Shown piece after piece: positions 24,110 to 35,944 of a stretch of DNA of 64,000 nucleotides. The stretch lies in assembly GCA_024138025.1 (NCBI GenBank), contig JAMXBD010000686.1, forward strand, positions 434,001 through 498,000, written 5' to 3'. Origin of the DNA: Combretum micranthum. Taxonomy: Eukaryota > Streptophyta > Magnoliopsida > Myrtales > Combretaceae. The notes beneath the pieces are model-generated. The model made no database searches. It was not told the DNA's origin and saw only the letters and a list, made by a program, of their open reading frames with translations. How positions within the stretch are numbered: position 1 is the first letter of the stretch; every line of letters begins with the position of its first letter. Both the position numbers and the translations under genes were made by a program.

Positions 24110-25130
24110 ATACGGAACATTAAACAAGGTACTGATAAGGTTTTGTTAAAAATGCTTGCTTTTTAAAAGACATTTCATTTGGAGTTGCCAAAGTTGAAAA
24201 ACGAGGGGTAAACCAAAAATCAAATGGTGATTTGATTTCTAGTTTGGCTATTGATCCGAGTGAAATGAGAAATTAATGAATTTAGGAGCTACTATTTTAA
24301 AACCCTAAAGGGTTATTTAGGCTTTTTATGGGCTTAAGAAATTTCAAATCTATGGAAAAAAAAAAAAACAATTAACACTAATGACTTACCTTTTATGTTT
24401 TTATCAATTTTCAGTTTTTAAGATGTCTATTTTTCTTTTTATAAAGAGAGTCCCAAAGAAGAAAATTTTATAAAGAAAGTCCTAAAAGGAACTTTTTTTT
24501 ATGGAAAATGCTTAATTTTTTTTTTTTTTTTTTGTCTTGAAAAGACCTAAGAATTTTTTTATTATTGTGACCTCCCTTTAGGGGCCTACATATCCACTAG
24601 CTAGAATCAGGTTTCTATAGTTCATTTTGATTTTATGAGACTTTAATGTGTTTGTTTGTTTATTTTATTTGTAAAGACCTGTCAAGTATAAGCGATTATT
24701 CATTAAATTTTTGTTAACTAAAAAATCCTAAAAGAGTAAGTTTTGTTCCATTTTTAAAAGCTCCTCAAAGATCCTAAGTTTTTTGAAAACCCCCATTTAT
24801 TTTATGTTTGGGTAATTTAGAAAATAGCTACGTGATAATATTATATTAAGGTCGCAAAAAGGTTTATATACTTAATATATATATATATATATACCATATG
24901 TGGGAAAAAGACAAAAAGGGTATATAAAAATTTGGTTGATAAAATTTTTCATTTTTTTTATTTTTCTAATTAGCAATAGATAAAGGAAATTATTTACAGA
25001 GGATCTAAAAGGCTTAACAAAAATTTAGGTTATTCATTATTTATTTTATGTTTGGTATCCATGTAAATAGCTCCATCGCATATTGTTGATTAGTCTGCAT
25101 TTGTGGTACCATAATACTCTAAGAGCAAAT
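24110..25130 (-). other. Non-coding leader of the gypsy relic
   Basis: Between the primer-binding site and gag; no frame. Contains long T runs at about 24514-24532 and an AT microsatellite at about 24876-24892. Probably the element's 5' untranslated leader. Confidence 0.4.
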
Positions 25131-25133
25131 ACA

Positions 25134-25145
25134 ACTCTGATACCA
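25134..25145 (-). other. Primer-binding site of the gypsy relic
   Basis: ACTCTGATACCA, one mismatch from the complement of TGGTATCAGAGC, placed 5 bases before the TG at 25151 that opens LTR copy C in plus-strand reading. Confidence 0.55.
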
Positions 25146-25150
25146 ATTAA

Positions 25151-25700
25151 TGTTGCAAAAGATAAAGGAAATTGATCTTATTTCGTTGATTCACAAACGA
25201 ATACTAAAAAATGATCTTCAATTTTCTGTTGATTCAATGAATTCTCAAACAAATGGCATAAAAAAAAAAAAACTATAAAGCAATTAGATTTTTTTGGGTT
25301 TGGGGGGGGGGGGTGTGTGTGTGGTGGGTGCGTGTTGGGGTTTACGGCGTGGTTGGGTCGGGTGGGGGTGGTTTAATGAGCAAAGGTAACTCAAAAATGA
25401 TATTACTGATAACGCTTATATGTTCTTTGCTCTAAGGCATATATTTATATACAAGCTTGAAAGCTGCTAAAAATAAAACTGGAAACACTGCCCAAAAATA
25501 GAAAAGCCCTAAAACTTACAGATATAAAGTAAATAAAAGGACAATTGAAATACCACATATAGCAATTGAAATAGACATATCCATTAAAAGTTATAACATA
25601 TTTAAAAGGTTCCCAAAAAATAAAAAAGGTCGTTTTAGGAGCCTAAACAATAGAATTTGCCCAAAAACCAATGTCGACTGCCACTGAAGTTCATGATTGT
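25151..25700 (-). repeat. LTR-like copy C with an odd G-rich tract
   Basis: Matches copies A and B from about 25205 onward. It contains a G-rich insertion (25296-25372) absent from the others. The right boundary is approximate. Confidence 0.6.
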
Positions 25701-25830
25701 TATTCGTTGGCTCATTTTGCATCAAAGGAGTTTGAAGTTACAAAACCATCATTGCTAATCTTTATCCCATTTTTACATGTACTTGTTAGTCATTGCATCC
25801 ACTTCATCAATATTATTCACATCATTTCAT

Positions 25831-28100
25831 AATAAAAATTTTGAGAAGTTGAATTCCACTTATCAATGATAATAATTAATGGGAATAGGATGAAGAAATT
25901 TGGAAAAGAAATAAGTGTCTTCTCACCAATTTATTGACCAATTTCTACAAGTTCAAAACCTACTTAAGGGAAATATAGTGAAATGTTTTACCTTAAAGAG
26001 TACATTTTCAAATAACCTTATTGGATGCTTGATCAATCCACTAACTAATTAGAAGGAAATTGCAATAGGTTTCAACTCATGGAAACCTAGTCTTTTCAAA
26101 ATTGACCAAGGCATTAATGAAACGTGAGCTTCTTTATTCATTAGGCAATAAAAAACTTGTCCTCTGTCTATTCCCAAAATTTGGGTCTATGAGCTTAGAT
26201 GCAAGCTTTATTTGAATTATGGCACTACCATTTTAACTAAAAACAATGGTTTCGCAATTATTTTATTCCTTTTTTGTTTTCATTATTACCTTAATGAAAA
26301 TGGAAGCTTCTTTATTCGCTAGGAAATACAAAACTTGTCCTTCGCCTATTCCCAAAATTTGGGTCTATGAGCTTAAGTGCAAGCTTACTTTGAATTATGG
26401 AATTATTATCTTAAATAAGAGCAATGGTTTCATAATTATCTTATTCTTTTTTGGTTGTCATTATTTACCTGGAGAAGTTTTGCATACATTGGAATTTACC
26501 TAATAGGTCTGCAAAATTGATGTAAGTATAAATGCTTTGAGGCAAAAAAAAAAAAATGGATTGGTGGTCCTTATCTTTAATAACACCCTCAATAGAAGGT
26601 GTTACAAAAAATAGATAGGTTAAGAACTTGCCTTCCTTTTACTCTTCTTTGAAGACCTTTAACAATTCAATGGATTGATAATCAAGATGACCTTAAGGAT
26701 AAAAGAGATATATAGGGTTCAAAAATAGGTTTTTAGCTTAAATTCCCTTCTATGTCTTTTCAAGGTTAATAGTTTTGATGTGGCCTACCCTCCTTCCTAG
26801 ATTCCTTTTCATTACTCACCATCTTAAACTTGCACATTTCCCTCTATCTATCTCAATATTTGCAAATTTTCCACTAGTAATATCTTCATTTCTATTATTA
26901 CCATCATTATTAATCGACCAATATCATACTTTTACCATCACATGACACATCTATAGATTTATTAGTTTAAAGATTATGATAATCAAGATGATGTTGTTTT
27001 GCCATTAGTAATTAACATAAGGTTTTTCCTTTTTCCTTTTTGTGTATGTGTTTGTTGTTTTTTCTTTTGCTTTCGTCCATTCTATAGGGATTATGCTAGT
27101 CCTTTTAACTTAGTGCACTTGAAAGTTTGGTAATTCTGTTCTCTTAAAAAAATAAAGTGTTTATCCATACCGAACCGTCCAGCTTTAATACCACTTAGAG
27201 AGAGGAGGAAGTATTTAATAGAAAAAATTTTAAAAAATTAACCTTGTGAAGAAACACACTGATAGGCATGACATCATATACAACCCAAAGTATTAAAATA
27301 TTATGTTAATAGATCTTATCTCATATAAATCATTCGCATAATCCATATATTTTCCATAATCACATCTTTTATCACTTGTCCAACTTGGCTGCTTTAGACT
27401 CATACTAGTCCTCTCATCAAGGGTTTTACTAATTCCCAACTCAATTACTTAATAAGATTCTCTAAGGTCGACCTTATCTTGACAAGACAATTGTGTCTTT
27501 GTACATTTTAACTAAGCAAATTCATGATCTGATCAAACTTGGACTTCAAATTGGCAAATTAATTCTCTTGACCAGTGGAGTCATGAGCTAGCCTAAAGTT
27601 CAAACTTTTTTCCTTTACTAAGTTATAGTTTCAAAACTACTTCTACACATAAATCAATTATTTCATTCATTTTCCTCAAGCTTTGCTATACCTTACTATT
27701 TTATAACACAAGCGCAACCGACATATAATTATTTTTGTGGAATAAATTAAATAATTAAAATATATATTAATCTATTTAGGGTTTGTTTTGGATTGTTTGA
27801 TTTTCCTCTATATCTCATATGTATCTAATTTATATATGAGTAAAAATTTTCATTTTTTATCTATATCTATTTTTGACAAATAATCTATTTAAAAACAATA
27901 AAAATAAGATGTCACAATGATCTAAAAACAACGAACAAATTACATGTACTTGCAAAGAATTATGGGAGCAGTACAGTTGTTGTGAAATTCTACAACATGG
28001 GAAGATAAGGTATCGTCCTAACTTATATGAAATAATTTATAAGCAACTTGACAAAAGAAATTAAAAGTAAAAGCCATGGTGTTGATATTGTTAATATTTT
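25831..28100. other. Degenerate, probably retroelement-derived spacer
   Basis: No supportable gene. Contains a 178-bp tandem duplication at 26111-26466 (separate entry). 'Gctttaataccactt' near 27182 resembles a worn primer-site junction. May be the interior of a second gypsy copy, given the integrase tail at 25760-25820; this is inference. Confidence 0.4.
26111..26466. repeat. 178-bp tandem duplication
   Basis: Copies at about 26111-26288 and 26289-26466. The word TTCCCAAAATTTGGGTCTAT begins at 26171 and again at 26349. The second copy carries an 85-codon open frame (26246-26503) with no recognisable domain. Confidence 0.85.
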
Positions 28101-28644
28101 CCACTTAGTATAATATTTTAGGTTAATTATAAAAAATTGACTCATGATACAGTGCTTTTGCAATTAGCTAACCTGTTCTTTTTTTTATTATTATTACAAA
28201 CAACTAACTTGTAATATTCTTCGTTTTGTTTCATCAAATGAGTTGTTACTATATTAGGTGATAGTCATGTCACTATAAAAGAAAAAAAGACCAAATGCCC
28301 TTTTCTTTTTCTCTCTCTACATTTTGTTCATTAACCAAGTATAATTTTTTTATCTTATCTTTATTAAAACCCTTTGAATCTCTCTCCCCTAAAGCCATGT
28401 AAGCAACTCTCTGTGAGCCTTCTTTTCTATTTTGCCCTTTACAGGTACCTCATTAACTTTTCTTTCGGCTTCGACTTTGAGCCTCGCGAAACTTACTGCC
28501 TTATCACTACTACAAAAATTTGGCTAGCCTTATCAATCAATTTTGTAAGCTTATCAGTGCTTAATTCTCAATTGGAGTCTGAATTAAGGTTTCTAAGTTT
28601 AATTTACAGAAAGTAGAATTAGAGTTAAGGAAATGTCAAAGGTT

Positions 28645-28760
28645 CGACTTGATGGTCTAATGGATTGGTGCATAGTTAAAGAAAAAAGTTCAGACCTTTC
28701 CTAAACTAGGGAACACCAGAAATTGAATGGAATTGATATCATCTGCTACAATTAATTGTA
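28645..28760 (+). mobile_element. Possible tRNA-derived SINE fragment
   Basis: TGGTCTAATGG at 28653-28663 fits an RNA polymerase III A box. A B-box-like GTTCAGACC follows at 28688-28696, a spacing seen in plant SINEs. No clear 3' end. Weak. Confidence 0.3.
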
Positions 28761-29033
28761 ATGTCAAAAAAAAACCAGAGAGAGAAAATGTTGGGTTTTT
28801 AGAGAGAAGTGTTTATAGGTCTCTTTTGTTCTTCCTCCTTTTTTTTTTCCCTTTGAAGTTGTAGAGAAGTCTGAACAAATCTTATGGAAAATTCTTGATT
28901 TTTATCCTACCAGTTTTTCCATCTGGGTTTTTTTTTTTATCATATTATTGTATAAATCTTATAGATATTTATGCTTTTAAAGGATTTCATTAAGATATAT
29001 AAATCTATTTGTGGTTCCAACGAAAAAGTGTGT

Positions 29034-29038
29034 GTTTG
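29034..29038. other. Target site duplication, left copy (GTTTG)
   Basis: GTTTG immediately before the copia LTR; repeated exactly at 34010-34014. Confidence 0.92.
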
Positions 29039-29306
29039 TGAAGAATGACGAATCCAAATTCCCTAAAACATCACCGACATTGTTGCAATAGACAGAGCAA
29101 AATGTACAACTCAGAAGAAGAAAAGGAAATGATATTATTAGAAGTAATGTTTGTTACAGAGACAAAAGAACTATTTATAGTTCTCAAACAAGAAAACAGA
29201 GGAAACGGAAAAATAACTAACTGTTAGAATTAGCTAACGGAACTAATAAAGAGCTAATAAAAACTAACAGATAACTAACAGACATAATAAAATACATATA
29301 TCTACA
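29039..29306 (-). repeat. 3' LTR of the copia element
   Basis: 268 bp, TG...CA ends. Identical to 33745-34009 except for three extra bases (GAA) in an AGAAGAAG run near 29111-29121. Confidence 0.95.
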
Positions 29307-29316
29307 TCCCCCCCTC
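29307..29316 (-). other. Polypurine tract of the copia element
   Basis: GAGGGGGGGA on the minus strand, abutting the LTR and overlapping the pol stop codon. Confidence 0.85.
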
Positions 29317-32300
29317 AAGTGGGATCTTGCAAAAGACCCAACTTGAAACATGAAGATAACAAAGATGATGCGGGAAGAAGTTTGGTAAACATGTCTGCCA
29401 GCTGATCAGAGGAACTAATATGCAATAACTGAAGAAAACCCTTTGAAATCTGATCACGAGTGAAATGAATATCAATTTCAATGTGCTTAGTCCGACCATG
29501 GTGACATGGATTGTGCGCAATCATAACAGCGGACTTGTTATCACAGAACAAAGTGATAGGAAAAGAAACAGGAATGCATAAGTCTTGAAGAACAAAGGAT
29601 ACCCAAAGAAGCTCCTTAGTAGCAGTTGCTAAACACCTATATTCGGCTTCAGCAGAGGAAGTGGAAACCGTAGTTTGTTTCTTGGATTTCCAAGAGACAA
29701 TAGCAGACCCAAGAAGAATGCAGAAACCAGAGGTGGAACGTCGATCCACAGGGCAAGACGCCCAATCAGCATCAGCATAGGCACTTAATTGAAGATCATT
29801 ATCAGATGGGAAGAATAAACCAAAGTGAATAGTATGCTTCAAATAACGAAGTAAATGAAGCAAAGCAGCAAAATGAGTGGAGCGTGGAGCTGACACAAAC
29901 TGAGAAAGTCGATTAACCGCATAGGCAATGTCAGGTCGAGTAATACTCAAGTAAAGAAGTCGACCAATAATAGTACGAAAAGATTGAGGATCATCAAGTA
30001 AATGTCCTGTCTCTCTATCAAGGATAATGTTCGAAGGTAAAGGTGTTTTAGCAGGCTTACAAGCAGACAATCCAGCAGAGGTTAAAATATCAAGAACATA
30101 CTTCCTCTGATGAACACGAATACCAGAAGAATCGCGATACAATTCAAGACCAAGAAAAAATTTAGCTTCCCCCATATCTTTAATCGTAAAAGCAGCATCT
30201 AAATCTCCTTTTAAAGTAAGTATAGCAGCTTCACTAGAACCTGTCAATAAAAGGTCATCCACATAGACCAAAGCAACAAGAAAACCACTGGAATCAGATC
30301 GAACAAACAATGAATAATCATTCTTGGACTGAGAAAACCCTTTACTTATCAAGAATTGAGTAAGTTCATGATTCCATTGTCGAGATGCTTGCTTAAGGCC
30401 ATACAAGGAACGTTTAAGCTTACAAACTTGAGAAGAAGTAGCTTTATCATATCCTTGTGGAGGCTGCATATAAAGATCTTCATGTAAAAACCATGAAGAA
30501 AAGCATTGTTGATGTCAACTTGATGCAAAGGCCAACCTCTAGTACTAGCAACAGCTAAAATAATCCGAACAGTACCCAATTTGGCAACCGGTGAAAATGT
30601 ATCATGATAGTCTTCACCATAAACTTGGGTATAGCCCTTGGCAACTAGCCTAGCCTTATGTCTATCAACAGAGCCATCGGGTTTATATTTAGTTTTATAA
30701 ACCCACTTACATCCAATAGCCTTTTTGCCCTTGGGTAAAGTAGTAAGTTCCCAAGTATCATTTCGTTCCAAAGCATCAAGTTCATTCTTCATTGCAAGCA
30801 CCCACTCCTTATGTTTAACAGCTTGTGTATAACACTTTGGTTCAAAGACAGTCATTACATTTGCAATAGATTTCACATATTCTTTAGTGTATGAGGTAAA
30901 AGAATGAGGATGAAAAAGTGGATACAATGTATTGGAAGGAGACAAGTCAGGAACAAATTGAGATGAAGCTGCTGCAGCAGTAGTAACATGCATTGTATGT
31001 TCAAAATCCTTTAACCAATTAGGTAATCGACGTTCTCTAGTAGAACGACGTGGACAAGGAGTGTGAATAGAATCAGAATGAGGAATAGAAACATGATCAG
31101 AAAGAGGAATGGAATTATCAGACAGAACAATGGGATCAGAATTTGTTGTATCAAGAGAATGATTGAAAGAAGTATCAGGAGAAAAAGAAATATGATCATC
31201 AAAAAGAACAGATTGTCTTTTGGATTCAGGACTGATCGAGGAAGTATCACGAAAGGGAAATAAATGTTCAAAAAATTGAACATTCCGACTGACAAGAATT
31301 TTTTTATTGGATAAATCAAAGAGCTTGTATCCCTTCTGCCCTTGAACATAACCAAGAAAGATACACCTAGCACCTCTAGGATCAAACTTATCACGTTTTG
31401 GCGAAGGAATCATAGAATAACATAAACAGCCCATAACACGCAAATGATCATATTCAGGTGGTTTGCCAAAGAGCATTTCATAAGGTGTTTTCCAACCTAA
31501 AAGAGCCATAGGCATGCGATTAATCAAATAAGTGGATGTTAAAATGCATTCACTCCAAAAATATTTTGGTAAATTTGCATGAATACGCAAGGCTCGACTT
31601 GTATCTAATAAATGGCGGTGTTTGCGCTCAACTCTCCCATTTTGTTGTGGTGTATAAATTGTGGAACGTTGATGTAAAATGCCTAGCTTATGAAACAAGG
31701 ATTGAGTTACATGAGACATGAATTCCGAACCATTATCAGTTCGGACAAATTGAGGTGATTTGTCAAAATGATTTTTAATATATCGAAAAAATTGATCTAA
31801 AACAGAGGAAACTTGAAATTTATTGTTCAAGACATAGGTCCAAGTGATCGACTATAATCATCAACTATAGTAAGAAAGTAATTTCCACCTGTCAAAGAAG
31901 TAATCTTAAAAGGTCCCCAAAGATCAATATGTAACAAAGAAAAGGAGAGAGGGATCTATTATCACTACTATGAAAAGGTAAAGCATGCATCTTAGCTTGA
32001 CAACATGTATCACAAAAGAATTGTGATAAACTCAAAGATTTACACATGGACAAATGTTGTAATTTGGAGACTGAAGTATGTCCCAAACGTTGATGAACCA
32101 AATTGGTTAAATCAACCTTATTACATGTAAGAACAGAACTATTATGTTCAAACGAAGGAAGAACAACCCTATTAGTAGAAGGATGAAGAACATACAATCC
32201 ATTATATTCTTTAGCAGCTGCCACATTCAATTTAGTTTTCAGGTCCTGAAAAAGACAAACATGATCATTCAAGACAAGGGTTAGCTGATTGGTTTTGAGG

Positions 32301-33691
32301 ACTTTAGTGACTGACATAAGATTGTGTGTAAAGTCTGGTATATGCAAAACATCTTCCAAGACAATATTCGGAAACAAAATGATTTGGCCTACAGTAGTAA
32401 CAGCTTTAGTTGTGCCATCTGGAAGACGAACAAGAACTGGTTTGTTTAAGGATGTGATGGAGGTTAAGAGGTGTAAGTGAGGTGTCATGTGATCGGTTGC
32501 TCCCGTATCAACTATCCAAGAATCAAATGTGCAATTCATAGCTGCTAAACAAGAAGAAGAGTAAGTACCTGCACTGAAAACAGAGTTCACAACCGATCCT
32601 CCATTACCATGTGTATTGGCAGATTGTGTCTTGAACATTTTAAACATTTCCTGACAAAAAGATTGAAATTCTCTACTATCTGCATTCAATCTATCAGAAG
32701 AAGGCATGTCAGCAACAATATCAAAAGGAGAATCAGTCATCAAGTTAGGTTTTTCAACATGTGCTGCTATAGAACCTCGCTTATTTCCAGCATTCATTCT
32801 TTTTCCTTTGTACCATTCGGGATACCCAACAAGCTGGAAACAATTCTCCATAACATGACCATCACCTCCACAATGCTTACAATTCAATCGACCTTTCATT
32901 TTTCGTTTATCCATGAATCCAACAGACCTATTATAACTCGCTTTCCCAGTCGCAAAGGCTACTCCAGCAGGTTCTGTCAACAATGTAATTTCTCTTTGTT
33001 TTTCTATTTGTTGAACCAAATAGAAAGCTCGATTCACAGATGGAAGAGGCTCCATCGAAAGGATTTGATTACGAACATACTCATATGCATCTCCCAAACC
33101 CATTAGAAATTGCATCAAACGCAATTCTGATTCATAAGCTGCAATCCTATCAGTCATACGACATGTACACAGCTCAATTCTTCCACATATACATGTTGGA
33201 TATGCATGCAAAGAATTCAACTCATCCCATAATTTTCTAAGCTTATTATAATAAGCACTTACAGACAAATTCCCTTGTTTCATGTTACAAATTTCTTGTT
33301 GCAATTGATAAATGAGCGGACCATTAGATTGTCCATATTGCTCCGCAACCTCATTCCATAATTCCAAGGCAGATTTTGCATACAAGAAATTTTGAGAAAG
33401 ATCTGGAATCATCGAGTTTAATATCCAACAACGTACCATGGAATCACACTTATTCCATTTCTCTAAATCTCCAGAATTCTCACTAGGTTTACTAATTGTT
33501 CCATCAATAAACCCTAACTTCGATTTAGCACTAAGTGCCATTTTAATAGATCTATTCCACGAAATGTAATTCGATCCATTAAAAGAAATATTACCTAAAC
33601 ACATGCTAGGATTATCTGAATTTGACAGATAATGAGGATCAAGCAAATTCATTTCCATTCGATTGAAATCGTTAAGAAATTGATTCGTCAT
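29315..33691 (-). pseudogene. gag-pol of the copia element (three frameshifts)
   Basis: First frame, 33691-31892, 599 codons: gag with a UBN2-type capsid, a CCHC knuckle (Cys-Lys-His-Cys...His...Cys, about residue 271), protease with Asp-Thr-Gly-Ala, and the His-His-Cys-Cys pre-integrase zinc site. The frame is lost near 31940, where the integrase core continues in another frame, and again near 31845. Second frame, 31830-30349: rest of integrase and the start of reverse transcriptase. Lost again near 30490 in a T run. Third frame, 30469-29315: reverse transcriptase with YVDD, then RNase H with 'ADADWA' and the 'TKHIEIDIHF' block. Each break is explained by one missing base. All catalytic motifs I checked are present, so the element may have been active recently, or the breaks may be sequence errors. 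Confidence 0.92.
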
Positions 33692-33732
33692 ATTAATCCG
33701 AAGAAGAGAGACTTACAAGAATCCAAAGTCCT

Positions 33733-33744
33733 GCTCTGATACCA
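33733..33744 (-). other. Primer-binding site of the copia element
   Basis: GCTCTGATACCA in + reading, i.e. TGGTATCAGAGC on the minus strand, directly abutting the LTR at 33745. Initiator Met-tRNA type. Confidence 0.93.
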
Positions 33745-34009
33745 TGAAGAATGACGAATCCAAATTCCCTAAAACATCACCGACATTGTTGCAATAGACA
33801 GAGCAAAATGTACAACTCAGAAGAAAAGGAAATGATATTATTAGAAGTAATGTTTGTTACAGAGACAAAAGAACTATTTATAGTTCTCAAACAAGAAAAC
33901 AGAGGAAACGGAAAAATAACTAACTGTTAGAATTAGCTAACGGAACTAATAAAGAGCTAATAAAAACTAACAGATAACTAACAGACATAATAAAATACAT
34001 ATATCTACA
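33745..34009 (-). repeat. 5' LTR of the copia element
   Basis: 265 bp, TG...CA ends, 5' LTR in element orientation. Confidence 0.95.
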
Positions 34010-34014
34010 GTTTG
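34010..34014. other. Target site duplication, right copy (GTTTG)
   Basis: Exact repeat of 29034-29038. Confidence 0.92.
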
Positions 34015-34200
34015 GTCTTTGTTCTTTTAACTCATGTGACTATCACGTGATATATAGATGACAGCTCATTTGACGGAACAAAACAAAGAATATAATAGGT
34101 CGGTTGTTTGTTAAAAAAAAAAAAATAAATCAGCTAATTACAAAAACACTATAACACACAATCAATTTTTTATAATTAATCCTAAAATTTTTCAAGTAGC

Positions 34201-35944
34201 GTTATAACTTTACTGCAGTCACAATTATTGTGTTGTTGTTTTAAAAGTCCCCAGTTATTAAAATATGAGATCGACATTAAGCTAAACATGGACACGAAGA
34301 ATTTATGAGAGACATGTGTCACTTCGTTACTAGCACTGTAAAATAGAACAATAAAACTATAGTGAAATGAACCGAGAATGTCAATAGTTAAATAAGTTTT
34401 GTAAAATTATCTTGCCATTTTATTTTATTTTATTTTATTTTTTTTGTGTTGCTCCAATGACGGTTGCGTGCACGTGGTTCTGCCACCTTATATTCCATAT
34501 ATTTCTCCTATTTAAACTTTAATGAAATGTATAATTAAATATCTAAATTTTAAAATTATCTAATTTAATACTTGAATTTTGAAATTAATTAATATAGTAT
34601 TTGAAAAAACTTTTTATATACACTTTTAGTATTAAATTGTTTGGTTTTAAAGTTTTTCAAATACTAAATTGATCAATTTTGAAATTCAAATATTAAATTA
34701 ATTATTTTTAAAAATTTAAATACTTAACTATATATTATACCAAACTTAAAACACCATAACATTAAATTTTTATTTCTGCGATAAAAATTTTATTGAAGTA
34801 TGGCAAGATTTGCCACAAAAACAAACGACAGCCAATATGTAATACCTTTTTTTAACTCTTAATATATTCGGTACGTTTCACCATAAACTTACACCTTGCA
34901 TCCCCAAAATCGAAGTCGGCGTTCAATCATAGTAGATGACTGCTTCATGTCTCTTCAAATTTTTATTTCTGCGATATGCCAATCATCTACTTTAATAACT
35001 CAAGAACTCTATAATAAAAACAATTTTTGAATTTTTTATTTCAAAAATTCATTAATGCATGAAAAAATATTACCATAGAACACATTTACAAATGTGCCAT
35101 GTATGTGTGTGGGTAGTGGATTATGTCTAAGTTTGTCTGAAGTGAAAATGCATAAAAACTTGCTCCATATTTATAAGAGTGTGCGTACAATACTTGTAAG
35201 TAGAGCTGTACAAGCAGAACAAGTTATGTAGACCAACTCCTTTAATTCGAAAAAAAAATAATAATAAAACAGAGAACAACAAACAAAATAATCAAGTTGA
35301 GTTAATATTTCAACTCATTTTACTATATAAAGTCATTTTAGCCTATCTCACATAACTCATGGTTAAAGAGTACTAACCCGCTTGTATAACTTTATTTGTG
35401 AGTATGCAGATGATGCATTTGTGTGTGTACTGTGGTAAATAATGATGAGATATATGTGTTTTTGGATGTGTATAGAGTGATGTGAAGAAGTCTTATTGTA
35501 TGATGTGAGTTGGACTTTTTCTTCTTTTTTTTATTATTTAATTAAAGTGTGGATGGCTTCCATGGTTCTTTTTTTTTTTTTTTTTTGGGCCAGGACTTCC
35601 CATGGTTCTTGACCCAGCATTCCCTTCCCCAGTTGATATGGGATCCAGTCCCAGATAACTAGTTCCAGTTGGATTTGGGCCCAAAATTGGCTCGAGTATT
35701 GGCCTATTCGATGTTATTTAATAAGTCGCTAAACACTTTTTTTTTTTTTTTTGGTTGTACTGTGTACTTTCAAATGGCAAATGACTACTTCTGCACTTCT
35801 TCCTTGGAATAATATAAGAAAAAATTTAAAATACTATTGAGGAAACAAATATTGTTACAAGACACTTCATGATGAGATTTTCTAATAGCAAATTGCAAGA
35901 GAAGTTCTCAAAATTCTGTGGCTATTTGATTATCATTATTCGCA
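34201..35944. other. Intergenic with MITE copy 2
   Basis: No gene. About 34515-34762 is an imperfect palindrome related to 17733-18016. A 20-bp word, AAATTTTTATTTCTGCGATA, occurs at 34764 and again at 34957. Long T runs at about 35570 and 35738. Confidence 0.5.

Larger units (their letters stand above)
21590..25830 (-). mobile_element. Rearranged Ty3/gypsy relic with tandem LTR pieces
   Basis: Read on the minus strand from high to low coordinates: an integrase C-terminal end (about 25830-25760); LTR-like copy C (about 25700-25151); a primer-binding site (25145-25134); a non-coding leader (25130-24110); gag (about 24060-23580); protease (about 23390-22895); an abrupt jump to an integrase C-terminal end (22877-22686); LTR-like copies B (about 22660-22229) and A (about 22228-21850); and a second primer-site-like sequence at 21754-21743. 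Most of pol is deleted. An integrase tail upstream of LTR copy C implies a neighbouring element that shared that LTR, as unequal LTR recombination would give. Broken throughout; no product expected. Confidence 0.75.
29039..34009 (-). mobile_element. Young Ty1/copia LTR retrotransposon, 4971 bp
   Basis: Complete minus-strand element: LTRs at 29039-29306 and 33745-34009, a polypurine tract inside the left LTR, a Met-tRNA primer site inside the right LTR, and a perfect 5-bp target duplication (GTTTG). Integrase precedes reverse transcriptase, the copia order. The LTRs differ only by one 3-base indel, so insertion is recent. The gag-pol frame is nevertheless broken at three points, each as if one base were missing. 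It sits inside the right arm end of the inverted-repeat element at 28101-34200. The copia lineage is not assigned. Confidence 0.97.
28101..34200. mobile_element. Long inverted-repeat element (MULE/MITE-like), split by a copia insertion
   Basis: The left arm 28101-28295 is the imperfect reverse complement of the right arm 34011-34200, with roughly three quarters of bases matching, e.g. 'ttaattataaaaaattga' at 28123-28140 against its complement near 34160-34180. Removing the copia element (29039-34009) and one target copy leaves an element of about 1.1 kb. The unique interior (28296-29033) has no transposase; its 80-codon open frame at 28374-28616 is unrecognised. Long arms fit a non-autonomous Mutator-like element. 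Flanks GTTAATATTTT (28090-28100) and GTTATAACTTT (34201-34211) could be a decayed target duplication, which is weak. Confidence 0.7.

Noticed and set aside
28505..28620. CACTACTACAAAAATT as another CACTA element
   Set aside because: No subterminal repeats and no opposite end; it lies inside the inverted-repeat element.
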